From assembly GCF_028745505.1 (NCBI RefSeq), contig NZ_JAQZZL010000002.1, forward strand, positions 1,798,001-1,862,000: a DNA stretch of 64,000 bases, written 5' to 3'. Source of the DNA: Lentisphaera marina (GTDB lineage: Bacteria; Verrucomicrobiota; Lentisphaeria; Lentisphaerales; Lentisphaeraceae). Both the position numbers and the translations under genes were made by a program. Of this stretch, positions 9,915 to 19,503 are shown piece by piece; positions within the stretch are counted from its first letter, which is position 1; each line of letters begins with the position of its first letter. A model generated the notes under the pieces. It searched no databases and had not been told where the DNA came from. It saw only the letters and a list, made by a program, of their open reading frames with translations.

Positions 9915-10450
9915 TGGACATTATAAGTAATCGTGAGGCTCGTAAATATTCAAATAAAGAAATGGTTCTACGAATTTTATGGTCATATATAGGAACAATT
10001 TTGTTTAGAATGAGCTTTAGAACAATGTTCAAATGGAGAAATTTAATTCTCTCTCTATTTGGAGCAAAAATCGGCAAAAATGTACATATTTATAATACGG
10101 CATCAATCTACTTTCCTTGGAACTTAGACATCGGAGATTACTCTGCTATTGGTGAGAGTACTCAAATATATAACTTAGGAAAAGTCACTATCGGACAACA
10201 TGTAACCATTTCCCAAAATTCACACCTATGTGCTGGTTCGCATGATTATCATACTTCCGCAATGACTTTAACAAAACTCCCCATTAAAATAGAAGATAAT
10301 GTTTGGGTCTGTACTGACTCATTCATTGGTCCCAATACAAATATCAAGAAAAATTCTATCATTGGTGCTAGAAGTGCTGTTTTTAAAAATGTCCCCCCAA
10401 ACCAAATATGGGGAGGAAACCCTGCTAAATACCTAAAAGATCGAAAATGA
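9914..10450 (+). CDS. WcaF-like hexapeptide-repeat acetyltransferase
   Basis: A 178-residue left-handed beta-helix acetyltransferase. Hexapeptide repeats run from about residue 50 to 150 (IGDYSAIGESTQIY, VTIGQHVTIS, IGPNTNIKKNSIIGARSAV). The catalytic-region LCAGSHDYH has the conserved His, and the end VPPNQIWGGNPAKYLK is typical of colanic-acid WcaF and maltose/galactoside acetyltransferases. It would O-acetylate a cytoplasmic sugar or lipid-linked glycan using acetyl-CoA. ATG 9914 is chosen over an upstream TTG at 9896 because TAAGG lies just ahead and the ATG overlaps the previous stop as TAATG. Confidence 0.85.
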   Translation: MDIISNREARKYSNKEMVLRILWSYIGTILFRMSFRTMFKWRNLILSLFGAKIGKNVHIYNTASIYFPWNLDIGDYSAIGESTQIYNLGKVTIGQHVTISQNSHLCAGSHDYHTSAMTLTKLPIKIEDNVWVCTDSFIGPNTNIKKNSIIGARSAVFKNVPPNQIWGGNPAKYLKDRK

Positions 10451-11259
10451 ACAGTCCTCCAGTCACTATTGTAATCCCCGTTAAAAATGAAGAAAAAAAC
10501 ATTGCAAAATGTCTCTCACAACTAAGGGCTTTTTCCGAGGTCATTGTAATAGATTCACACAGTACCGATCAGACTCCTAAAATCGTAAAACAATTTGATC
10601 GTGAGCTTATCAATTTTGAATGGAATGGTAAATATCCCAAAAAGCGAAACTGGGTTCTACAAAACGTTAAAATATCTAATCCATGGGTATTATTTCTTGA
10701 TGCGGATGAATACATCTCTGAAGAATTTACTGAAGAGCTCCGCAAAAAAATTACTAGCTCAAGCAAAAATGCATATTGGCTTACTTACCACAATTATTTT
10801 TTTGGTTCATACCTTAAACATGGTGACGCTTTCAAAAAACTAGCTCTTTTTAAAGTTGCTTATGGAGAATATGAACGAATACGCGAGGACTCATGGAGCC
10901 ATTTCGACATGGAAATTCATGAGCACCCCATAATTAAAGGTGAAATTGGCGAATTTTCAACGTCTATTAAACATGAAGATTATAAGGGAATGAAGGCCTA
11001 TATTACAAAACACAATGAATACTCTGATTGGGAAGCTCATAGATATTTCTCTATTCAAGAAACTTGGTCTCAACTTACAATTCGCCAAAAAGTCAAATAT
11101 TACTTACTCAACACTTGGTTTCTAGCACCAGCTTATTTTGTATATTCTTATATCTTGAAATTTGGTTTTATGGATGGAAAAAGTGGTTTCATTTTTGCCC
11201 TTTTAAAAATGCAATATTTTTGGCAAATAAAGATCAAAATAGATGAATTCAAAAAATAA
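10447..11259 (+). CDS. Glycosyltransferase family 2 (WaaE/LgtF-like)
   Basis: A 270-residue GT2 enzyme of the core-oligosaccharide beta-glucosyltransferase type. It shows VTIVIPVKNEEKNIAKCLSQ, VIVIDSHSTDQTPKIV, KYPKKRNWVLQN and LFLDADEYIS near residues 81-90 with the DxD. The motif EIHEHPIIKGEIGEF is the acceptor-binding block typical for WaaE/KdtX homologues. The C terminus is hydrophobic and probably membrane-associated. It overlaps the gene before by 4 nt and the gene after by 17 nt, so it is firmly within the operon. Confidence 0.85.
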   Translation: MNSPPVTIVIPVKNEEKNIAKCLSQLRAFSEVIVIDSHSTDQTPKIVKQFDRELINFEWNGKYPKKRNWVLQNVKISNPWVLFLDADEYISEEFTEELRKKITSSSKNAYWLTYHNYFFGSYLKHGDAFKKLALFKVAYGEYERIREDSWSHFDMEIHEHPIIKGEIGEFSTSIKHEDYKGMKAYITKHNEYSDWEAHRYFSIQETWSQLTIRQKVKYYLLNTWFLAPAYFVYSYILKFGFMDGKSGFIFALLKMQYFWQIKIKIDEFKK

Positions 11260-11632
11260 AATTAAGTACTCTATAAAAGGCTCAACAATATTAATTTTTT
11301 TATTAATTACTTATTTTTCATTTTTACCTGGTACATCACTACCAATTTCATATGGTAAACTCATTGAAAAATATCCAAATATCGACCTCTTCATTCATGC
11401 CTTTGTCTTCTTTTTCGTATATTTGATTACTTACCTTAGTTTTAATGTTCCAAAAGAGAAAATTTTTGTTCTGACTATATTTTTATCTACTTTACTAGAG
11501 ATCTCTCAACCTGTCTTCAGTCCAAAGAGACTATTTACAATTTCTGACCTCTTATCAAATTATTTAGGAATTCTCCTTGCCTACCTAATTATTTTTTTTA
11601 AATCAAAGAATTATGAAATTTCAAAAACTTGA
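11243..11632 (+). CDS. VanZ-like small membrane protein
   Basis: A 129-residue protein with four hydrophobic segments. The pattern DLFIHAFVFFFVYLITYLSF, TLLEISQPVFSPKRLFTISD and LLSNYLGILLAYLII matches the VanZ-like family (Asp/His in helix 2, E-x2-Q and R-x3-D-x3-N-x-G in the later helices). The biochemical role of VanZ-like proteins is largely unknown; some affect teicoplanin resistance or sit in polysaccharide loci. It starts inside the end of the GT2 gene and overlaps the acyltransferase pseudogene downstream. Confidence 0.75.
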   Translation: MNSKNKIKYSIKGSTILIFLLITYFSFLPGTSLPISYGKLIEKYPNIDLFIHAFVFFFVYLITYLSFNVPKEKIFVLTIFLSTLLEISQPVFSPKRLFTISDLLSNYLGILLAYLIIFFKSKNYEISKT

Positions 11633-12646
11633 AGCCATTAGAGGCTTTGCTGCTATTTATGTGGTTTTGCATCACACCATACCCAAAGGAGTAGTATATT
11701 TTAGTTTTGACTGGTCACATCTATTTTGTTTTGGTCAAGAAGCCGTCATAACATTTTTTTTGTTATCAGGATTTGTCATAGAATATTCCTGTTCTAAAAA
11801 ACCTAATCAAAATTTTCAAACATACTTTTTGAAAAGATTTTTAAGAATTTAGATCCCTTTATTTTTTGTTTATCTCATTTCTTATTTTTGTCTCTACCTT
11901 CAATCAAAAAACCACCCTGTAATTGAATTCAAACAATTGTTTGCGAACTTATTAATGCTACAAGATTGAGACTCTTTGAAACCCAATGTAATTACTACTC
12001 CACTCTTTGGTAATGCTCCTCTATGGTCATTAAGTTATGAATGGTGGTTTTACATGCTTTATTATCCATTAACTAAATTCATCCCAAAAGATAAGCAAAA
12101 TCAGTTTGTTTATACAATTTGTATCTTTGCTTGTATTTGGTACATCATTAGTCATTCGTTTATACCTAGAATATTATCTTATTTTGTAATTTGGTGGGCG
12201 GGTGTTCTTATTGCTAGAAAATATATTAAAAATCGAACACATTGTTTACAACACTATAAACCAATCCTAACAATACTAGTAATCTGTACATCTATATTAT
12301 CTATCTCAATTTTTAAAGAAGAGCTAAAAGGAATTGGGATCCACCCTTTACTTGAACTTAGGCATTTTGCTTTTTCAGTAATAATTATCTTCATGGCCTT
12401 ATTATGGGCCAAATTTAAATGGAAGTACTTCAATAATTTAATCCAACCATTTTCCTTGCTTGCCCCAATTTCATATGTACTCTATATAGCCCATTTTCCT
12501 ATCATGGATCAGTTACCCTCTCCTTTTTCAGGAGTCTTCAAATGGCTTGTTTCATTTACTCTACTTATTATAATTTCCTTTACTATTGAACTTAAAAGTT
12601 ATACCCAATAATTGTCAAAAAAATTAAACCATCTAAAACTCTGTAA
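11613..12646 (+). pseudogene. Acyltransferase family 3, disrupted by two stops and a frameshift
   Basis: One continuous frame encodes an acyltransferase 3 (start LEAIRGFAAIYVVLHHTIPK, then FFLLSGFVIEYS and NAPLWSLSYEWWFYML) but is broken by TAG at 11850-11852 and TGA at 11967-11969. The TAG replaces the residue after FLKRFLRI, where homologues have Tyr or another residue; the TGA follows MLQD, where Trp is usual. Close to the 3' end, one lost A in the run at 12594-12597 shifts the frame: the shifted frame continues as LYPIIVKKIKPSKTL to TAA 12644-12646, a natural membrane-protein tail. Three independent lesions make translation of a full product very unlikely. Confidence 0.85.
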
Positions 12647-12714
12647 ATATTAGTACTATATAAATATTCTGCTAATATGTGTGAGTAATTTACAACAATA
12701 ATTACATAACAACT

Positions 12715-14475
12715 ATGAAATACCGCCCTGAAATCGATGGCTTACGAACTTTAGCTGTTAGTTCTGTTCTTTTATTCCACTTAGATAAAAATTATTTCCC
12801 TGGAGGTTTTTTAGGTGTAGATATGTTCTTTACAATCTCGGGTTTTTTAATAACATCAATTATATTAAATAAACTTGATGACGATTCATTTGTTATAAGT
12901 ACGTTTTTCCAACGTCGAATAGCTCGTATCTCTCCTTTATTTTTTCTTGTCATGAGCTTAACTCTCTTAAGTGCTAGCATAATCTATGAAGAAAAAGATT
13001 TTGCCTCTAGCGGAGCAAATGCCTTGGCTGCATCTTTATCAGTCACAAACATAAAACTTCTATTTCAAGGAAGCTATTTTGAAATATCTGAAGATGCACA
13101 ACCATTTTTACACTATTGGTCACTCTCTCTTGAAGAACAATTTTATTTAATATTTCCATTACTAATGATTTATATATATAAAATAAATTCAAATCAACCC
13201 CACAAAAAGAGAAAAATCACCTTCAAATATTTAAGTGTTTGTTTTACTCTTAGTTTAATTTTTTATCTTTACCTTGTAGATACACGACCCAATTATGCAT
13301 TTTACTTACTACCGTCTCGTGCCTGGGAATTGCTAGCGGGGTCTTTACTTGCAATATATAACTTTAAATTTATTCCAAAGTGGGCCGTAATTTTACAAAC
13401 CTTAGGGCTCTACCTGATTTTCATCTCTTGTTTTTTGATTCAACCTGAATCAAAATATTTTGAATATGCGAATTTTATAGTAGTACTTGGCACTATACTC
13501 TTATTAATCAATACGACAAAAACTACTTTTATCAATCAAATTTTGTCTAATCGAACGATAGTATATATAGGTAAATTATCGTTCTCATTATACCTATGGC
13601 ATTGGCCCGTATTCTCCTTTGTTGATTATAATTTTTTTTTAGAAAGCACCGCATATAGAACATTTCTAAAAATCATTATCACGCTAGTTTTAAGTCTATT
13701 ATCATACCATTTTATTGAAATTAAATGTCGGAAAATTCTTAATAAGCCACAGCTAAAAACACAGGTATTTGTGGGCTTTATCAGCCTTACTTTTGCTTTC
13801 TCTTACCTTGGTTACCACATTCGCTCTGAAAACTATTTTAGCTCACAATTAGAAATGGTTAAATATGGTGGTGTTGAGTTCAACAGTGAATATAAAAAAT
13901 CAATTACTGTTATTGGAGATTCTAACGGTTCAATGTATAGAAGTGTGTTTAAAGATATTTCAAATAAATTGGGTTATAGATTAAATATGCTTACCGTTGA
14001 CGGCAAGGACCCATTTCAGGGACAGTTTAAAACTGATTCTCTAGAGTTTCTTAGAAAGAATAAACCTGAATATGTGATTTATGTTACTTTATGGTCACGA
14101 AAAAAGAAACATGCCTTCACATTTTTAGAAGAGTACTTAAGCAATTTAGCTTTAGATTCAAAAGTAATTTTAATAACTCAAATACCTATTTTGCCTATTA
14201 ACGCAAGCAGGGAAGAAATAAGAAAACATGGACTAAAGCAATTTCATGAAGATAATGAGCATGAAATTAATCGTAAAAAAGTGAATTTAGACATATTAAA
14301 ATTCAAAAGCGAAAACATATATATTATTGATGTAGATAAATATTTTCTAAATATAAATGGCTCTATAAATTTTTTAAGTAATGATAATCATCTTTTATAT
14401 CAAGACTCTACTCATCTATCTAGATCAGGTGCTCAAAAAATAAAAACAGAATTAACAAATCTCATTTTAGATTAA
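12715..14475 (+). CDS. Acyltransferase 3 with C-terminal SGNH domain (OafA/YrhL type)
   Basis: A 586-residue two-domain protein. Residues 1-375 form the membrane acyltransferase: YRPEIDGLRTLAVSSVLLFH, GVDMFFTISGFLIT, FFQRRIARI and HYWSLSLEEQFYLIFP. Residues from about 395 form a periplasmic SGNH hydrolase-like domain with VIGDSNGS (block I; Asn where GDSH is more common) and DSTHLSRSGAQ near 569-579 (block V Asp-x2-His). Proteins of this design O-acetylate lipopolysaccharide or peptidoglycan. A 103-bp spacer after the pseudogene separates it from the overlapping operon, so it may have its own promoter. Confidence 0.88.
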   Translation: MKYRPEIDGLRTLAVSSVLLFHLDKNYFPGGFLGVDMFFTISGFLITSIILNKLDDDSFVISTFFQRRIARISPLFFLVMSLTLLSASIIYEEKDFASSGANALAASLSVTNIKLLFQGSYFEISEDAQPFLHYWSLSLEEQFYLIFPLLMIYIYKINSNQPHKKRKITFKYLSVCFTLSLIFYLYLVDTRPNYAFYLLPSRAWELLAGSLLAIYNFKFIPKWAVILQTLGLYLIFISCFLIQPESKYFEYANFIVVLGTILLLINTTKTTFINQILSNRTIVYIGKLSFSLYLWHWPVFSFVDYNFFLESTAYRTFLKIIITLVLSLLSYHFIEIKCRKILNKPQLKTQVFVGFISLTFAFSYLGYHIRSENYFSSQLEMVKYGGVEFNSEYKKSITVIGDSNGSMYRSVFKDISNKLGYRLNMLTVDGKDPFQGQFKTDSLEFLRKNKPEYVIYVTLWSRKKKHAFTFLEEYLSNLALDSKVILITQIPILPINASREEIRKHGLKQFHEDNEHEINRKKVNLDILKFKSENIYIIDVDKYFLNINGSINFLSNDNHLLYQDSTHLSRSGAQKIKTELTNLILD

Positions 14476-14523
14476 TTTCGTTTTTCTCCATTCCTTCAAC
14501 AAAACAAGTATAATTAGTTAACA

Positions 14524-16497
14524 ATGTCAAGTATATATTATCGTCCAGAAATTGATGGTTTAAGAGCCATTGCCGTAATTGCCGTTGTATTATTCCATGC
14601 ACACCTGGGTTTTCCTGGTGGCTTTATCGGTGTTGATGTATTTTTTGTAATTTCTGGTTTTTTAATTACCTCAATTATAAAAAAAGAGTTTGAAAATGGA
14701 GCTTTTCTTTTTTCTAATTTCTTTGCCCGACGCATAAAAAGAATACTTCCTGCTGCCTGTTTTATGATTCTATGTACTCTTTTTACTAGCTATCACATTT
14801 TAGAGACTACAGCCTTTATGGATGTTGCAAAATCATCAATAGCTCAATCAACAATGCTTGCTAACATCTATTTCTGGAAATTTAGTGGGGGATACTTTGC
14901 AGCTTCAACCGAACTTCAACCGTTATTGCATATGTGGTCTTTATCAATAGAAGAGCAATTCTACATATTCTTTCCTTTAGTTATAATTCTCATTCTTAAA
15001 TATAAGCCAAAATGGCTTAATAAAACTTTATTTATCTTAATTTTCAGTTCGTTTATACTTTGTTATTACGCCACTAATAACCACCCATCAGCTTCATTTT
15101 ATTTACTCCCTACGCGTGCATGGGAGCTAATGTGTGGAGCATTACTAGCACTAAACCCTTCTATACACTTAAAATCAAAAATTCAAGCAGAAATAACATC
15201 TTTTGTAGGACTAGTCATAATAATTACAGCTATGTTTGTCTTAAATAATGAATCTACTTTCCCTGGAGTAAATGCTTTGGCTCCGGTTTTAGGAAGTCTT
15301 ATGTTCATTTTAGGATCAAATAAACAATTAACTATCGCAAGTAAATTGTTATCTAATAAATTTTTAGTTTTTGTAGGACTAATCTCTTATTCTCTTTACT
15401 TATGGCATTGGCCAATATTGGCTTTTAGTAAACAAATTTTAATCACCCCTAACTCTTTATTTACTCGAATAATTTGTGTAGTTATATCAATACCAATAGC
15501 AATACTGTCGTGGAAATATATTGAGACACCTTTTCGTAATAGTAAAACACTAAAATTAAACTCAAATGCTACTAAAATAGGTTTAACTAGTACGTCCATT
15601 ATAATTATAGTTTCATGTTTTATATTGAAACTCAAGCCTTCTCCCGAATGGAGTAAGCAGTATCAGGTTTTTTCCCAAGACATTAATTATACCGGTGAAG
15701 AATATAGTGATATTAATTTGAGTGGAAAAACTTCAATCGGCAATTGCGATAAAAAACAAATTGATTTTGCAATATGGGGTGACAGCCACGGCCTTGCCAT
15801 AGCAAGTCAAGCCGAAGATCTAGCAAATATATTAAACCTGAAAGGAGCTTTATATTTGCGAAACGCTAACATACCTGTTATAAATTTAAAACACCAAATG
15901 GCTCAATTTGATATGATAAATTATAACCAAAAAGTGGTTAAAGAAATTTTAGAAAAAAAGATAAAACACGTAATTTTTATATCACGATGGACTTGGTATG
16001 TAAATGAAAATTCACTTGAGAATGCGCCCACTTTAGTTACAGATAAGCTATCCGAACATAAAGAGTTAAACAGTGCAAATTCAATTAAAGCCGTTAGCTT
16101 TCATTTAAATACAATGGGAAAATTATTGAAAGAAAATGGTGTAAAAGCATATATTATAAAACAAGTTCCTGAAGCAACATCTCTTAAAGTAGCTCATGAC
16201 TTTTATCTATTTAAAAAATTCCCAAATTTAAACAACAATTTCCCTCAATTCACTACAAAATATGATCAATTTCTTATACAACAACAAAACTTTAACAGAG
16301 TATTAAATAACCTCGACTTAAGTTCATACATTGTGATAGATCCATCCGTACAATTCTTTCAAAACCCCGAAAAATCTCTAGAAATCTATTCTAATCGATC
16401 TCACTATAGAGATAACGATCATTTAACAAAATTTGGAGCAGAAAAATTTATGCGACCACACCTTAAAAACATATTACTTCAACTGCCTTTAGAATAG
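14524..16497 (+). CDS. Acyltransferase 3 with C-terminal SGNH domain (OafA/YrhL type)
   Basis: A 657-residue paralogue of the upstream gene. The membrane part shows YRPEIDGLRAIAVIAVVLFH, GVDVFFVISGFLIT, NFFARRIKRILPA and HMWSLSIEEQFYIFFP; the C-terminal SGNH domain has IWGDSHGLAIA near residue 418 and DNDHLTKFGAEKF near 635 as Asp-x2-His. All catalytic motifs are intact, unlike the GDSN variant next door. It probably transfers an acyl group across the inner membrane onto the polysaccharide. Spacing to the previous gene is 48 bp and the orientation is the same. Confidence 0.9.
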   Translation: MSSIYYRPEIDGLRAIAVIAVVLFHAHLGFPGGFIGVDVFFVISGFLITSIIKKEFENGAFLFSNFFARRIKRILPAACFMILCTLFTSYHILETTAFMDVAKSSIAQSTMLANIYFWKFSGGYFAASTELQPLLHMWSLSIEEQFYIFFPLVIILILKYKPKWLNKTLFILIFSSFILCYYATNNHPSASFYLLPTRAWELMCGALLALNPSIHLKSKIQAEITSFVGLVIIITAMFVLNNESTFPGVNALAPVLGSLMFILGSNKQLTIASKLLSNKFLVFVGLISYSLYLWHWPILAFSKQILITPNSLFTRIICVVISIPIAILSWKYIETPFRNSKTLKLNSNATKIGLTSTSIIIIVSCFILKLKPSPEWSKQYQVFSQDINYTGEEYSDINLSGKTSIGNCDKKQIDFAIWGDSHGLAIASQAEDLANILNLKGALYLRNANIPVINLKHQMAQFDMINYNQKVVKEILEKKIKHVIFISRWTWYVNENSLENAPTLVTDKLSEHKELNSANSIKAVSFHLNTMGKLLKENGVKAYIIKQVPEATSLKVAHDFYLFKKFPNLNNNFPQFTTKYDQFLIQQQNFNRVLNNLDLSSYIVIDPSVQFFQNPEKSLEIYSNRSHYRDNDHLTKFGAEKFMRPHLKNILLQLPLE

Positions 16498-16518
16498 GCA
16501 TAAATCCTTTAGATCAAG

Positions 16519-17685
16519 TCAATTTATATTATCAACATTTTTGTAATGTTTTATAACCCTTTGCAAATAAAAGAACGGCCTTAGTAAAAAATACATAAAA
16601 TAAAATTGAGGTCGGAAATTTATGCTCCTCCAATCATCTACATTATACAGAAGTTTTTTTAGGCATTGATAATAATTGGGCTTTTTAGGCAAAGTCGATA
16701 TAAATACAACTCTTTTAACACGTAAAGTCATACTATTTGCCTTATGATTTCTTGAAGCAACGTAATCTTTTGCATAGGAATTCAATTTCAAAACTTTTTT
16801 ACTTGATGGCATTGATTTTAATTGATTAGGAATGGGTGTATCAAAAATATGTTGACATAAAATCAGTGAAGCTAGTAAAAGTTCTTCGACTTCTTTTTCA
16901 ACTGCTAGTTTATATACACAATCCCAGTCAAGTTCATTCTTTTTAAGATAAGTCGCTATATCGTATAGCCATTGTAATCGTTCCCATAAATGCCCACATC
17001 CATGAATACATAATTCAATAAAGTCATTTTCATTTTTCAAAACTTTTAAGTTTGTTTTCCCTATCTGTAAATCATCGAGATTATAACTATTTAGTAACTC
17101 AGGATCATAAAAGTGAGAGCTCAAAGAACGCGTTAATTCTACTGTGATACTTTTTTCATAATGCACGTATGTAAGTTCATGTGAAAGTGATAAATGAACC
17201 TCCATCCTTTCAAATTTAAAACCATCAAACTCTAAGCGTAAATATCCATTATCAATCATTATTTGATCGGCTTTTTTAAAGTCTTCAAAGTGAATCAGAA
17301 GATCTATATCTCCTGCATAGCGCTGTCCAAAGTCACCATAAAGTTTTTTGGAAAGAATCACCCCCTTGACAGGGATAAAACTTAAATCAGACTGATTAAA
17401 TTTGTTTTTTAAAAGTACTAATTCATTAACATGCTTAAGTGCTCTTAAGGAATTATTTTCCTGATAAGATTTGAGCTCATTTAACAAGACATCTGAGAAA
17501 GGCAATCCAAATTTTTTAATCAAGTGATAAGCACTACCAACAACTTTATGGCGCTTAAGCCAGAAAATAAACTCATTTTCATCTAAATTATCCGGAATAA
17601 TAAATTCAGTATTAGGCTTAAATTCTAAAGAAAGAATTTCTATAATTAATTTTAATTCTTTGGGACACTCAGTTCTAAAACGCAT
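16519..17685 (-). CDS. Nucleotidyltransferase family protein (NTP_transf_5)
   Basis: A 388-residue protein transcribed toward the polysaccharide cluster. PVKGVILSKKLYGDFGQRYA followed by GDIDLLIHFEDFKKADQIM near residues 125-160 matches the NTP_transf_5 family (nucleotidyltransferase core with a DxD). GCGHLWERLQWLYDIATYL near 230 is the second conserved block of this family. Members are common in capsule and exopolysaccharide loci of diverse bacteria, but their substrate is not established. The start is ATG at 17685; the 3' end lies 21 bp from the end of the convergent acyltransferase. Confidence 0.8.
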   Translation of the reverse strand: MRFRTECPKELKLIIEILSLEFKPNTEFIIPDNLDENEFIFWLKRHKVVGSAYHLIKKFGLPFSDVLLNELKSYQENNSLRALKHVNELVLLKNKFNQSDLSFIPVKGVILSKKLYGDFGQRYAGDIDLLIHFEDFKKADQIMIDNGYLRLEFDGFKFERMEVHLSLSHELTYVHYEKSITVELTRSLSSHFYDPELLNSYNLDDLQIGKTNLKVLKNENDFIELCIHGCGHLWERLQWLYDIATYLKKNELDWDCVYKLAVEKEVEELLLASLILCQHIFDTPIPNQLKSMPSSKKVLKLNSYAKDYVASRNHKANSMTLRVKRVVFISTLPKKPNYYQCLKKLLYNVDDWRSINFRPQFYFMYFLLRPFFYLQRVIKHYKNVDNIN

Positions 17686-17776
17686 AATTACAAAATTTTA
17701 ATTTCATTTGTAGCTAATCTACCCCATAAATTAACAATGAAAGCAATAAACTTACAATAATAAGCTTAAAGTGCAT

Positions 17777-18758
17777 ATAAAAGTACAACCATACTTATAG
17801 CTACATAGTTAGCCATGCGGTACTCGCCCTCATTGAACAAGGGCACCAGGTAATTGTCTTAGATAACCTCGTTTATGGCCACCGTGAAATAGTCGAGAAT
17901 CTAGCTAATGTAAAACTTATTATTGGTGATATTGGCGACAAGACCTTAGTAAGGCAAATTTTCAAAGATAATCAAATTGATGCGGTGATGCATTTTTCTG
18001 CCTATGCCTATGTAGGTGAATCAGTGAATAAACCAGCTAAGTATTATCAAAATAATGTGGTCGCCACAGTCAATTTACTCGACTGCATGATTGCTGCTAA
18101 TATTAAGACATTCATTTTCTCGAGTACTTGCGCTACTTATGGAATACCCGAATCAGTTCCCATCACTGAAGACATGCCTCAAGAACCTATCAATCCCTAT
18201 GGCGCAACAAAGCTTATGGTAGAGCGCGTCTTGGCCGATTATGATGTGGCTTATGGCCTCAAGTCAGTAATTTTTCGTTATTTCAATGCAGCGGGTGCTG
18301 ATCCACAAGGCCGTGCTGGAGAAAATCACGATCCAGAAACTCACCTCATCCCCCTCGTCTTAGAAGCTGCGGCAGGAACGCGAAAAGACATTTCTATTTT
18401 TGGGACGGATTACCCCACTGAAGATGGCACATGTATCCGCGATTATATTCACGTCAGCGATTTAGCCGACGCCCATCTACTGGGGTTAGATTATTTACTT
18501 GCTGGCAATGAATCAAATCAATTCAATCTCGGCAATGCCAAAGGCATCTCGGTTAAAGATATTATTACGACGGCAGAGAAAGTTACTCGAAAATCGATTC
18601 CAGTTTGTGAAGAAGAGCGCCGTGCGGGTGATCCTCCTGCCTTAGTGGGGTCCGCAGATAAAGCTCAAACTATCCTAGGATGGAAGCCAAAGTATCCAGA
18701 TGCAGAATCAATGATCAGCCACGCTTGGAATTGGATGCAGGGGTGCGCTTCGCGCTGA
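17777..18758 (+). pseudogene. galE: UDP-glucose 4-epimerase, 5' end damaged
   Basis: From about 17802 the frame reads as GalE: YIVSHAVLALIEQGHQVIVL, DNLVYGHREI, FSAYAYVGESV, FSSTCATYG, the active-site YGATK, and the full C terminus ending at TGA 18756-18758. The front is broken. The preceding ILI is in another frame (ATACTTATA at 17791), and about 13 nt coding TGGAG of the NAD-binding TGGAGYIGSH are missing; the Gly after YI is Val. No in-frame start precedes the damaged part; the first usable codon is GTG 17985, which would omit the whole dinucleotide loop. GalE interconverts UDP-glucose and UDP-galactose; this copy is probably inactive. Confidence 0.75.
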
Positions 18759-18883
18759 GATGGTAGAAGTAAGATCGTTCACAAGCGAAATTAAAGAAGT
18801 AAGACCGCTGCGCTGATAGAAGTAAGATCGTTCGCAAGCGAAATTAAAGAAGAAAGAAGAAAGAAGAAAGAAGAAAGAAGAAA
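18743..18883. repeat. Short palindromic word repeats and GAAAGAA microsatellite
   Basis: Right at the galE 3' end are GCGCTTCGCGC and two copies of a unit reading AGAAGTAAGATCGTTC then a variable GC arm and GCGAAATTAAAGAAG. One copy holds the hairpin TTCGCAAGCGAA. They pass into a pure purine run of AAGAAAG-type 7-mers up to about 18883. The words recur at 20283-20545, 20810-20862, 23172-23222 and 28055-28200. No coding potential is credible here. Confidence 0.7.
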
Positions 18884-19156
18884 ATTTGACCACAGATTTA
18901 ACTGATTAAACAGATGGGGTGCTAAGCTCCAATTTTAAATTATGAATTCTTAATTTTGAATTGAAAAGATTTAAACCACGGAAGACTCGGAATGTGAGTA
19001 AGCTAAATAGGATAGTAGCTATCGCTTGGGAGAGGAACATAATTCCTTGGGAGTGCTCGTCCCGAGCTTGTGGAGCAAAGCAGAGCTTCTAGACAAGCCG
19101 AAGGTCCTTATCAAGCCGACGGCACTATCAGACCGAAGATCCTTATCAAACCCTCT

Positions 19157-19237
19157 GCGACTTAGCGACTTAGCGTGAGATTATCATTAATCAAGTATCC
19201 AATAATGCGGGAAGGATTCCCGCGCTCCCAGCAAAAG
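19157..19237 (+). repeat. 81-bp interspersed repeat, copy 1
   Basis: Starts GCGACTTAGCG, passes through GTGAGATTATCATTAATCAA and GTATCCAATAATGC, and ends GCGCTCCCAGCAAAAG. The core GCGGGAA-GGA-TTCCCGC is a 7-bp stem with a 3-nt loop. Three further copies of equal length lie at 19339, 20681 and 30582. Confidence 0.85.
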
Positions 19238-19338
19238 GTGATTTTTAATTTTTAATGGTGAATTTTGAATTTTTAATTGAAGAGATTTGAACCACAGATT
19301 TAACAGATAGTACATATTAAAAAACGGAAGAATATTTG

Positions 19339-19419
19339 GCGACTTGGCGACTTGGCGTGAGATTATTAATAATCAAGTATGCAATAATGCGGGAAGGATT
19401 CCCGCGCTCCCAGCAAAAG
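19339..19419 (+). repeat. 81-bp interspersed repeat, copy 2
   Basis: Same 81-bp unit as at 19157, with GCGACTTGGCGACTTGGCG at the front and GATTATTAATAATCAAG in the middle. The hairpin core GCGGGAAGGATTCCCGC and the end CTCCCAGCAAAAG are unchanged. It lies 84 bp before mntA. Confidence 0.85.
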
Positions 19420-19503
19420 ATAATTTTTAATTGAAATTATATGTAGCCATGAGTTCGGGTACGTAAATTTGTAATCCAATTATCCAAGGCTAATTTTAAG
19501 ACC

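Larger units (their letters stand above)
18884..19503. repeat. Non-coding mosaic of interspersed repeats
   Basis: No gene is seen between the galE remnant and mntA. The stretch is built from families found throughout 18-35 kb: ACCACAGAT at 18889 and 19291, an AT-rich block at about 18930-18965 and 19240-19280, CCACGGAAGACTCGGAA at 18977, a block with GGATAGTAGCTATCGC at 19010-19100 that contains GCTCGTCCCGAGC, and two 81-bp repeats listed separately. Order and spacing of the blocks differ from those at other sites. Confidence 0.75.

Noticed and set aside
11967-11969. TGA as selenocysteine codon in the acyltransferase
   Set aside because: A TAG stop 117 nt earlier and a 3' frameshift exist in the same gene; acyltransferase-3 proteins have Trp or other residues here, and no SECIS-like stem-loop was evident.
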